Below are positions 1-5,142 of a stretch of DNA of 6,056 nucleotides, one piece after another (positions within the stretch are counted from its first letter, which is position 1; each line of letters starts with the position of its first letter). Origin of the DNA: Caldifarciminota bacterium (GTDB lineage Bacteria; Hydrothermota; Tepidihabitantia; Tepidihabitantales; Tepidihabitantaceae); NCBI GenBank assembly GCA_903908785.1, contig CAIVTL010000748.1, forward strand, positions 1-6,056, read 5' to 3'. The translations under genes and the position numbers were made by a program. The notes beneath the pieces were generated by a model. The model had not been told where the DNA came from, did no database searches, and was given only the letters and a program-made list of their open reading frames with translations.

Positions 1-272
1 AGGTTCAGGCGGTGTTCCCGCTGATTACCGCGATGGAACTGCGCGTCAAGCAGGTGCTCGACTCATCCGGTGTGCCGACTCGGGACTACCCGTCGTACCT
101 GAACTTCGGCCGGCAGCTCTGGGCACTGGGCCGGAAGGAAATCTCCGGGGAGACCGCGGCCCAGGAAGCGGCGGTACAAGTCGCGAAGTGGGTTGCAAGA
201 GGCCTTACGCAAGCCGTGCTGCAGGCGATTCGGACCGATGTCTTTAACATCGGCGCACCGATTGCCCCGTAG
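1..272 (+). CDS. Hypothetical protein, C-terminal part (cut by left edge)
   Basis: This reading frame is open from the left edge to a TAG at 270-272, about 89 visible residues. Possible internal starts are GTG at 12 and ATG at 33, but neither has a visible Shine-Dalgarno sequence, so I treat the gene as beginning upstream. Strong G/C preference at third codon positions supports real coding. The product looks soluble and mostly helical. It has an amphipathic stretch (MELRVKQVLDSSG), an aromatic segment (YPSYLNFGRQLWALGRKEIS), then an alanine/valine-rich helix with a conserved-looking W and R (AKWVARGLTQAVLQAIRTDV). No signal peptide, membrane segment or catalytic motif is seen. I do not recognise the family. 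A strong hairpin follows 15 nt after the stop, and the next small gene lies 107 nt downstream on the same strand, so the two may be one transcription unit. Confidence 0.6.
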   Translation, partial: VQAVFPLITAMELRVKQVLDSSGVPTRDYPSYLNFGRQLWALGRKEISGETAAQEAAVQVAKWVARGLTQAVLQAIRTDVFNIGAPIAP

Positions 273-287
273 CAGGGCCACGTGTCT

Positions 288-320
288 GCGGGCGGTGTCC
301 CGCTGCCGGATACCGCCCGC
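288..320 (+). terminator. GC-rich hairpin after the first small gene
   Basis: An inverted repeat pairs 288-300 (GCGGGCGGTGTCC) with 308-320 (GGATACCGCCCGC) around a 7-nt loop. This gives a 13-bp stem with a single G-U pair. It starts 15 nt after the stop at 272, the usual place for a terminator, but no U-tract follows. It could be a Rho-independent terminator of a weak kind, an mRNA 3'-end stabiliser, or a processing site between the two small genes. Confidence 0.45.
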
Positions 321-327
321 GTCCGAG

Positions 328-361
328 AACTCGTAACTCGTAACTCGGAACTCGTAACTGG
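328..361. repeat. Heptamer tandem array, unit AACTCGT
   Basis: Four full 7-nt units (AACTCGT, AACTCGT, AACTCGG, AACTCGT) run from 328 to 355, followed by a partial AACTGG to 361. The array lies in the leader of the small gene that starts at 380 and ends only a few bases before its Shine-Dalgarno sequence. It is one of eight period-7 or period-8 arrays in the window. Confidence 0.85.
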
Positions 362-365
362 CGAA

Positions 366-374
366 AGGAGGTGA
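366..374 (+). promoter_or_regulatory. Ribosome binding site deciding the ATG at 380
   Basis: AGGAGGTGA at 366-374 is a full complement to the 16S rRNA 3' end. The AGGAGG core (366-371) lies 8 nt before the ATG at 380. The in-frame GTG at 371 overlaps the core itself and so is not a plausible start. This site fixes the start at 380. Confidence 0.8.
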
Positions 375-379
375 GGAAC

Positions 380-601
380 ATGTTGTACCTGGTACGAGCG
401 CTCGTGTATCTGCTGGAGACGGCCTTGGCCGCTTCCGGCGTGACCATGACGCTCGCCGCTGCGGCACAGGTACCCAGTGACGGCACGCTGCTTGGCTCGG
501 TGCCGGCGTTGGTGCTGCCGGTGCGGACTGTGAAGCTGACGCGAGGCACCGGGCCTTCGCTGCATACGTACTGGACAGGCTACTGGACCCTGACGCCGTA
601 G
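380..601 (+). CDS. Small hypothetical protein with hydrophobic N-terminus (73 aa)
   Basis: The start is ATG 380, preceded by a perfect AGGAGGTGA at good spacing; an upstream GTG at 371 is part of that site. The stop is TAG at 599-601. Residues 1-30 are hydrophobic and alanine/leucine-rich (MLYLVRALVYLLETALAASG and onward) with one Arg and one Glu. This could be a signal-like or weak membrane segment. Residues 31-50 are Pro/Val/Leu-rich, and the C-terminal end is aromatic (HTYWTGYWTLTP). The family is not recognised, and no catalytic or metal-binding motif is visible. Third-position G/C bias matches the neighbouring genes. A heptamer repeat array precedes it, and a perfect 14-bp hairpin follows 16 nt after the stop. 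The strong ribosome site argues that this is an efficiently translated small protein, not a chance frame. It might act with the gene ending at 272, but this is only inferred from position. Confidence 0.62.
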   Translation: MLYLVRALVYLLETALAASGVTMTLAAAAQVPSDGTLLGSVPALVLPVRTVKLTRGTGPSLHTYWTGYWTLTP

Positions 602-617
602 CGGACTGCGTTCGTGC

Positions 618-652
618 GGCAAGGCCGCGCCCTGAAGGCGCGGCCTTGCCTT
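618..652 (+). terminator. Perfect 14-bp hairpin after the small gene
   Basis: GGCAAGGCCGCGCC (618-631) and GGCGCGGCCTTGCC (637-650) are perfect reverse complements around the 5-nt loop CTGAA. The hairpin begins 16 nt after the stop at 601 and is followed by only two T residues, so it is not a classical intrinsic terminator by U-tract. It sits in the convergent gap and is symmetrical, so it could also help end transcripts of the minus-strand operon, whose last stop codon is 94 nt away. Confidence 0.65.
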
Positions 653-744
653 GCGCGGTCGAGACCAGGCTGGCGGTTCGGCTTCCCGAATCGGACGGTG
701 GTTCATCCGGTTCCGAATGCCTGCGGGCGGCTGTCCGAGCTGGT
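653..744. other. Convergent intergenic remainder without a gene
   Basis: Between the hairpin at 618-650 and the minus-strand stop at 745-747 I see no coding frame with plausible codon use. The only structure is a weak 5-bp stem (TTCGG 677-681 with CCGAA 686-690), too short to call a terminator for the minus-strand operon. Confidence 0.5.
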
Positions 745-3660
745 CTAGCGGGTTTCGGGCAGGTGGCGGAGGCTCAGAGGAATTGGCGATTGACGATTGG
801 CGATTGGCGATTTCAGGATGCCTGAAAGCGTGGTGCTGCTGAGCCCGAAGTAGAGTTGATAGGACCAGAGCGGATTGAGGCCGATTCCACATCCGGCATA
901 CAGGCTGACCGGTAGCAGGTGCGAGATGATGAGGTCGGCGCGGACCTCAGCGCCAACACCGAGGCGGGCGCTGGACGGCGAGAGGCGAGAGGCGAGAGGC
1001 GAGAGACGAGATGGAGCTGGGGCAGGCCAGTCGGAGACCAGGCCAAAGTCGGCGAATGTGGCGGCGTTGAGGTTCTGAAGGAAGAGCGGGCCGGTGCCGA
1101 TGCCGCGTTCGACCCACCAGAGCGGCGTCCTGAACTGCAATCCTGCCGCGAGTACCGTTCTTGCCCCCGCTGACGCTTCCCGGTACCCGCGCACGCCGAG
1201 CAGCCCGGGTTCGGCGCCGAGTTCCCAGGCAGTCGCGGCGTCACCGAGGGCAGTTCCCATTACCAGTTTCGAGCGCAGGCTCCACGACTGCGGCGGGTTG
1301 CCGAAGTACTGGAACCAGTACCCGAGCAGGCGAGAGGGAGGAGTGAGGACGGAGGAATGAGGAGTGAGGAGGGAGGCGTCGGCGTGCAGGCCGATGACGC
1401 GGCCTTCGACCGGTGCGACGTCGAAGCGGTACTGATGGGCGTCCGAGTAGGTCCAGTCCAGGTCTGCGTGCAGGTTCATGACGGATTCGTGCGTTGCCGT
1501 CACACCGAGGTCGAGCCAGTTGGAGTGTTTCGTCGCGAGGAACGGGAGTTCGGCGTTGACGTTGCCGGCCTGGGCATGCAGGTCGAGGTCGACGACGGCA
1601 CTGATGACCGGGCGCCAGCGCCGCCAGGTGTACGCGGCAGAGAGGAACGGCGAGGAGCGGCCGAATCGGTATCCGCCGGTGACCTGATACTGGTGAAACT
1701 GGAGGGCGTCCCAGCCAAGGGTGAAGGCGCCGAGTTCGAGCCACGGAGACGCCGAGACCCAGGGCAGCCAGAATGCGGGCAGGACATTCGGGAACGGGTT
1801 GTAGTAGTAGAGTGCCGTCGTTCCTCGTTCTTCGCTATTCGTTCCTCGTTCCATAGTGTCTCTTGGCAGCGAATCGTTGAATTCCGGAGCGGGCCGCCAG
1901 TCGGCTGCACGGAAGTCCATCGCCGCGATGTCGTACCCGGATGCAGAGAAGCTGGTGAGGGCAATCTTGCGGTTGTCGAGTGATACCGAGGGTTCGAACA
2001 CTCCGTAGAGCACATTGGTGACCTGGAATGTCTGGCCGGTGGCAAGCTCGTAAGCAAAGAGGTTGAAGACGCCGGTGCGGTCGGAGACGAAGAGGAGGTA
2101 TTTGCCGGTGCGCGACCATGCCGGGGAGAGGTCGTTGGCGCGGTCGTGAGTGACCGGGATGGTCCAGCCGTTGCGCCGGTCAACCAGCTCGATGTCCGCG
2201 TACCCGCCGGGCCGATTGACGCCGACGGCAATCCACTTGCCGCTGGGGGAGAAACGCGGGCCGTGATATGCCGTGTGGTCTTCGGTTTCGGTGAGTGCGG
2301 ATACGTTGCCGGTCGTGAGGTCGAGCAGGTTCAGGTTGTTCTGGCCCCGGTCGTTCGAGACGAAGACGAGAAGGGACGTGTCAGATGCGAAGTCCGGGTC
2401 GCGGGCTCGCTGGCCGTGTGTGAGTTGGCGTACGCCGCCGTAGGAGAGGTCGAACGCGAAGATGTCGGTGTACTCGTAGTAGTTACCGGCGAGGTTCAGT
2501 TCGGCAAAGGCGAGCAGGCGGCCGTCCGGTGACAGCGACAGGTTGCCCGTGACAAGACCACGGTGGAGCACGGTGGTCCGGATGGGAGTCGAGAGTCGGG
2601 AGTCGAGAGTCGAGAGGTCAATCATCTTGATTGCCGGGTATTCCCGGTCGGTCTCCGAGATGTAATACAGGCGGGTGCCGTAACGCGACCAGAGCGCTGA
2701 ACCGGTCCGGAATCCCTCGTGCGTGAGTTGCCGTAGCTGTGTCACCGGGCTTTCGCTAACGTGCGCGGACGTGCGCGCTGCTGCCGCAATCAGGCTGACC
2801 TGGGTTTCATCCCAGAGGTCGTAGACGCTCTTGCCGAACACATGGCGCGCGAAGTAGTTCTCGAAGAAAGGGAATCCGGATGAGCGGCTGCGGTTGTAGC
2901 GGTCCCAGATGCCGGAGTCGCCTTTGGCCGCGACATGTCCGTGCAGCAAGGAGCCGTAGAGATAGGGCGCATCGCCGTTCGGGAACCGCTGAAGCTCGTA
3001 GCCACCGCAACGGTCCACCGGCAGGAGCCGGCCGCTGTCGGCGGCGGCGCGCGCCATCATGTCGTATTCGGCGCTGCGCAGGCGGCCGAAGTCGGTGAAG
3101 CGGGTCTCATTGTAGACGGCGTAGCCTTCGTCCAGCCAGGCGGGGGCGAGGGCGTTGGGCATGATGACGCGACCGAATACGCTACGGAGGGCCTTTGCTA
3201 CGCCCGCGACGCGGTCCATCTGCAGGATGTGCGAATACTCGTGCAAGATGAGCGTGCGCAGCCAGTCGCCTTCATTGGACTTGCTGCCGGCGGGAGGAGT
3301 CGGAATGACCGTTATGGTATTGTTCGGAAACGGTGCGGCCCAGCCGTTGAAGTAGTCGTAGAAGTCCGCGATGACAATCTGCGTTCTCGCGTGTGGTGCC
3401 CAGCCAACAGCCGGGGTCAGTGTGGCGTAGACTTCTTCGCAGATGTCCGAGACCTCTTTTGCCAGCCCAGCGCCCGCGCTATCCGGCTTGCCGCGGCAGG
3501 AGAAGTGAACGTCGAAGTGGTCGGATTCAACCGTGTACCAGTTCAGGCGCGGGTCGAGGCCGATGCTGCCCGGAACCTGCGCGGAGAGGACCAGGGGAAG
3601 CAGGCACGCGGCTACGAAGGGATAGAGGGACAAAGGGATAGAGTGGCGGAGTCTTGACAC
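745..3660 (-). CDS. Secreted gluzincin peptidase / TolB-like propeller / Omp85-like barrel fusion (971 aa)
   Basis: The start is GTG 3660: no in-frame ATG occurs before about residue 148, the truD stop TAA lies in frame upstream, and GAGGG sits 5 nt before it. Residues 1-28 form a signal peptide, probably cut after VLSA. Residues 40-290 resemble peptidase-MA-type gluzincins, with HEYSH at 140-144 and WLDEG at 175-179, so H140, H144 and E178 are likely zinc ligands and E141 the catalytic base. Residues about 320-585 carry six PD40/TolB-like blades (LSLSPDG, PRFSPSGKW, LSPAWSRTGKY). From about 617 to 945, aromatic alternating segments suggest a beta-barrel, with VRGY at 823-826 matching the Omp85 superfamily loop-6 motif. 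By inference this is an outer-membrane protein with periplasmic or exposed propeller and peptidase domains; the substrate is unknown. It is the last gene of the operon. Six short tandem arrays lie in the coding sequence, encoding residues near 7-15, 349-360, 603-614, 763-774, 884-895 and 950-959. Confidence 0.85.
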   Translation of the reverse strand: MSRLRHSIPLSLYPFVAACLLPLVLSAQVPGSIGLDPRLNWYTVESDHFDVHFSCRGKPDSAGAGLAKEVSDICEEVYATLTPAVGWAPHARTQIVIADFYDYFNGWAAPFPNNTITVIPTPPAGSKSNEGDWLRTLILHEYSHILQMDRVAGVAKALRSVFGRVIMPNALAPAWLDEGYAVYNETRFTDFGRLRSAEYDMMARAAADSGRLLPVDRCGGYELQRFPNGDAPYLYGSLLHGHVAAKGDSGIWDRYNRSRSSGFPFFENYFARHVFGKSVYDLWDETQVSLIAAAARTSAHVSESPVTQLRQLTHEGFRTGSALWSRYGTRLYYISETDREYPAIKMIDLSTLDSRLSTPIRTTVLHRGLVTGNLSLSPDGRLLAFAELNLAGNYYEYTDIFAFDLSYGGVRQLTHGQRARDPDFASDTSLLVFVSNDRGQNNLNLLDLTTGNVSALTETEDHTAYHGPRFSPSGKWIAVGVNRPGGYADIELVDRRNGWTIPVTHDRANDLSPAWSRTGKYLLFVSDRTGVFNLFAYELATGQTFQVTNVLYGVFEPSVSLDNRKIALTSFSASGYDIAAMDFRAADWRPAPEFNDSLPRDTMERGTNSEERGTTALYYYNPFPNVLPAFWLPWVSASPWLELGAFTLGWDALQFHQYQVTGGYRFGRSSPFLSAAYTWRRWRPVISAVVDLDLHAQAGNVNAELPFLATKHSNWLDLGVTATHESVMNLHADLDWTYSDAHQYRFDVAPVEGRVIGLHADASLLTPHSSVLTPPSRLLGYWFQYFGNPPQSWSLRSKLVMGTALGDAATAWELGAEPGLLGVRGYREASAGARTVLAAGLQFRTPLWWVERGIGTGPLFLQNLNAATFADFGLVSDWPAPAPSRLSPLASRLSPSSARLGVGAEVRADLIISHLLPVSLYAGCGIGLNPLWSYQLYFGLSSTTLSGILKSPIANRQSPIPLSLRHLPETR
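785..812. repeat. Heptamer array, unit GGCGATT, at the 3' end of the big gene
   Basis: Four 7-nt units (GGCGATT, GACGATT, GGCGATT, GGCGATT) run in perfect phase. On the coding (minus) strand the unit reads AATCGCC. The array encodes SPIANRQSP, about residues 950-959. It lies after the last recognisable barrel strand and contributes to a tail of roughly 30 residues. Confidence 0.85.
977..1011. repeat. Heptamer array, unit GGCGAGA, inside the big gene
   Basis: Four identical GGCGAGA units (977-1004) plus GACGAGA (1005-1011). Three 7-nt units make 21 nt, so the encoded protein repeats every 7 residues: SRLSPLA then SRLSPSS, about residues 884-897. It sits between two predicted barrel strands, in a likely loop. 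Confidence 0.9.
1340..1374. repeat. Degenerate heptamer array, unit GGAGTGA, inside the big gene
   Basis: Five units in phase: GGAGTGA, GGACGGA, GGAATGA, GGAGTGA, GGAGGGA. The array encodes LLTPHSSVLTPP, about residues 763-774, again with a 7-residue periodicity (LLTPHSS, VLTPPSR). It falls in a probable loop of the barrel region. Confidence 0.8.
1820..1852. repeat. Heptamer array, unit GTTCCTC, inside the big gene
   Basis: Units GTTCCTC, GTTCTTC, GCTATTC, GTTCCTC and a partial GTTCC. The array encodes MERGTNSEERGT (residues 603-614), the hydrophilic linker between the propeller and the first barrel strand. Confidence 0.82.
2584..2619. repeat. Heptamer array, unit GAGAGTC/GGGAGTC, inside the big gene
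   Basis: Units alternate GGGAGTC, GAGAGTC, GGGAGTC, GAGAGTC, then a slipped GAGAGGTC. The array encodes LSTLDSRLSTPI, about residues 349-360, between the first two propeller blades, where a surface loop or inter-blade connection is expected. Confidence 0.85.
3617..3643. repeat. Octamer array in the signal-peptide coding region
   Basis: Period-8 units on the plus strand: AAGGGATA (3617-3624), GAGGGACA (3625-3632), AAGGGATA (3633-3640), then GAG. On the coding strand this reads as CTATCCCT-like units and encodes SIPLSLYPF, the front of the hydrophobic part of the signal peptide (about residues 7-15). It lies in inverted orientation to the octamer array just upstream of the start codon. Confidence 0.75.
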
Positions 3661-3670
3661 TCGATCCCTC
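3633..3670 (-). promoter_or_regulatory. Possible hairpin enclosing the GTG start of the big gene
   Basis: AAGGGATAGAGT (3633-3644) and ACTCGATCCCTC (3659-3670) are reverse complements at 10 of 12 positions with a 14-nt loop. In the minus-strand mRNA the paired region would include the GAGGG at 3666-3670 and the first bases of the start codon (3659-3660). Folding could therefore limit ribosome access. The pairing is seen in the sequence; a regulatory role is inference. Confidence 0.35.
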
Positions 3671-3696
3671 GATCCCTTGATCTCTTGGTCCCTCTC
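3661..3696. repeat. Octamer array filling the truD-to-big-gene spacer
   Basis: Four plus-strand 8-nt units (TCGATCCC, TCGATCCC, TTGATCTC, TTGGTCCC) and a half unit occupy exactly the 36 nt between the truD stop (3697-3699) and the GTG start at 3660. On the coding strand the array is purine-rich and supplies GAGGG at 3666-3670, the only ribosome-site-like sequence for the downstream gene. Confidence 0.85.
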
Positions 3697-4851
3697 TTAT
3701 AGCAGAGACAGGCGTTTCAGGAGGATGGTGGCGTAGGAGCCGGCAGGCAGGAACAGGCTGAGCGTGAGCTTGCTCCGGCCCGGGTATATGTCGTCCGGCA
3801 CGGGCTTTGTCATCTTGACGTGTTCCGGAACGATGCGGGCGCGCCGCTGGTAGGCCTTGAAGAAGACGCCGTGGACCCGGACCTTCATCTTCAGGGCTTC
3901 GAGCGTCAGTCCATCGCGGCTGAGGACTTCGGCGGCAATCCGTGCTACCCGCTCGCCTTGGAATTCCGCACCCGGACCGACCGCCGGGATGATGAGCTGA
4001 CTGAGAAACGCTTCGTGCTCGGGTGAGAGCTGGTTCCAGAACGCGAGGCTCCCGTGCGAGTACTCCACAGTGCGGGTCGGAACGCCAAGGCTCCTGAGGG
4101 TCGCTGACATGGTTTCATTCCAGACCCAGGCCTGATATGCGCCGACGAAGAGTTCGAGCAGGTTGCGCGGGATGAGCCCTACCGCGCCTTTGAAGTCCCG
4201 GGGCTTTCGGATGAGGTACTGGATGACCGGACGCGCCTCCGGCCGGACCAGCTTCATGCACTCAACCCAGTGACCCCAGTTCTCGGAAATCAGGCTCTTG
4301 GTGCGCCTCGTCTTCGGGTCGTCGGCCGGCGACGGGGTGGCAAGGTAGAGCTTGAGCGCACCGTTGAAATGGCCGTCTATCAGTCTGCGGGCGATGAATC
4401 CCTGACCGTGCCGGGCCGAGCCCAGGCGCTGCTCGTCGTAGTAGTTGGGGAACCCGAAGCGGATGACCGACGGCAGGGCCTGTTCGATGGCCGAGGTCTC
4501 GTCTGCAGTGAGGGCACGGATGGTGATGTCGAAGTTGTTACCGAGCAACAGTTCGCGACTGACTGGCTCATCGGCCATGCCCGCGAATTCGAGCGAGTAG
4601 TTCTTCTCCCGGATAGAGCCCGGGCCCCGGCCGGGTATGGAGATGTACTGAGTTGAAACCGAGTAACGGTCCTTCAAGCCCGCCCGGCCGATGCGGCGCA
4701 GACCGTGGCGCTGCTCCAGTTCGCGGATGACATCCAGCGTGTTCCAGAAGCGCTTCTGCAGCCGGTAGATTGAGAAAGGTCCTGCACGCTTCAGCCGAAT
4801 CCGCAGTTGCTCGAAGACCTGGAAGTCCTCGGGCGTGCACTTGATTTTCAT
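3697..4851 (-). CDS. truD: tRNA pseudouridine(13) synthase TruD
   Basis: TruD isomerises uridine 13 of certain tRNAs to pseudouridine in the cytoplasm. The 384-residue product has the family signatures: AGLKDR at residues 57-62, where D61 aligns with the catalytic Asp of the conserved AGxKDR motif; FPNYYDEQRLG at 134-144, matching the NYFGxQRFG signature; and the C-terminal SLFLPAGSYATILLKRL, a typical TruD end. The length lies between that of the E. coli enzyme (about 350) and the longer archaeal forms. The middle region, about 150-310, would hold the TRUD insertion domain. The ATG at 4851 overlaps the upstream gene's TGA as ATGA, which fixes the start and suggests translational coupling, since the local ribosome site is weak. 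It is followed after 36 nt of octamer repeat by the big envelope gene. All family residues I can recognise are present, so the enzyme is probably active. Confidence 0.93.
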   Translation of the reverse strand: MKIKCTPEDFQVFEQLRIRLKRAGPFSIYRLQKRFWNTLDVIRELEQRHGLRRIGRAGLKDRYSVSTQYISIPGRGPGSIREKNYSLEFAGMADEPVSRELLLGNNFDITIRALTADETSAIEQALPSVIRFGFPNYYDEQRLGSARHGQGFIARRLIDGHFNGALKLYLATPSPADDPKTRRTKSLISENWGHWVECMKLVRPEARPVIQYLIRKPRDFKGAVGLIPRNLLELFVGAYQAWVWNETMSATLRSLGVPTRTVEYSHGSLAFWNQLSPEHEAFLSQLIIPAVGPGAEFQGERVARIAAEVLSRDGLTLEALKMKVRVHGVFFKAYQRRARIVPEHVKMTKPVPDDIYPGRSKLTLSLFLPAGSYATILLKRLSLL

Positions 4852-5129
4852 GAAGCCCGGATTGTCCTGGCTACGAGCAGCGTACCGATGACGATGAAGG
4901 CCAGACCGGCGCCGAGGTGGACCCAGCGAATCGGCAGGACCTTCACCAGGCTGCTGCCCACGAGGCAGGCGATGAGCGAACTCGTGACCAGGGCAAGCGA
5001 GCTGCCGATGAACACCGGGACCAGTGTATTCTTGCCGGTGGCGAAGCAGAGCGTGGCAAGCTGGGTCTTGTCCCCGAGTTCGGCGAGAAAGACCGAGCCG
5101 AAGGTCGTCAGCAGTAGTCTCCAGTCCAT
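4848..5129 (-). CDS. Half-size UPF0016/GDT1 (TMEM165-like) cation transporter
   Basis: The 93-residue product is almost entirely membrane-embedded, with about three hydrophobic helices (roughly 5-27, 35-60 and 68-89). It carries the family hallmark E-x-G-D-K-T as AELGDKTQLA near residues 16-25 (E17, D20). Characterised relatives exchange Mn2+ or Ca2+ for protons, and in bacteria they mainly export Mn2+. Full-size members contain two such domains in about 190-200 residues. This gene has one, so it would have to work as a homodimer or with a second half encoded elsewhere; no partner lies in this window. The ATG at 5129 is supported by AAGGGG (5137-5142) with a 7-nt spacing, and this site overlaps the fabD stop. 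The gene overlaps truD by 4 nt (ATGA), so the two are probably coupled. The ion specificity is inferred from the family. Confidence 0.88.
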   Translation of the reverse strand: MDWRLLLTTFGSVFLAELGDKTQLATLCFATGKNTLVPVFIGSSLALVTSSLIACLVGSSLVKVLPIRWVHLGAGLAFIVIGTLLVARTIRAS

Positions 5130-5136
5130 AGTGCTG

Positions 5137-5142
5137 CCCCTT
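5137..5142 (-). promoter_or_regulatory. Ribosome binding site of the UPF0016 gene
   Basis: On the minus strand AAGGGG lies 7 nt before the ATG at 5129 and overlaps the fabD stop codon TAA (5141-5143). A ribosome ending fabD would arrive directly at this site, which favours linked translation. Confidence 0.6.

Noticed and set aside
328..361. CRISPR-like array at the AACTCGT repeats
   Set aside because: The units are 7 nt with no spacers and no cas genes are nearby.
745..765. C-terminal LPETR resembling a sortase LPXTG signal
   Set aside because: The protein ends right after it, with no hydrophobic segment or basic tail, and a barrel protein needs no sortase. It is a chance match.
86..892. 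268-codon open frame on the minus strand across the small plus-strand genes and the convergent gap
   Set aside because: It overlaps two better-supported genes, the perfect hairpin and the end of the big gene. Its product is rich in Arg/Pro/His/Gln, typical of an antisense frame in GC-rich DNA, and it shows no motif.
1799..1812. GTAGTAGTAG trinucleotide run
   Set aside because: It encodes three Tyr codons at the start of the barrel domain and is too short to count as a separate repeat.
1357..1983. 208-codon plus-strand open frame opposite the barrel region
   Set aside because: It lies fully antisense to a gene with clear domains, and its GC-rich composition explains the absence of stops. It has no recognisable motif.
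1500..2231. 243-codon minus-strand frame overlapping the big gene
   Set aside because: It overlaps the propeller coding region in a different frame. Its Ser/Thr/Pro/Arg-rich composition is that of a shifted frame.
3600..3610. VAAC at residues 16-19 resembling a lipobox in the big protein
   Set aside because: The Cys is followed by more hydrophobic residues (LLPLVLSAQ), so it lies inside the h-region. A type I cleavage after VLSA fits better.
2935..3657. 240-codon plus-strand open frame opposite the peptidase domain
   Set aside because: It is antisense to the HExxH-bearing coding region and has no ribosome site or motif.
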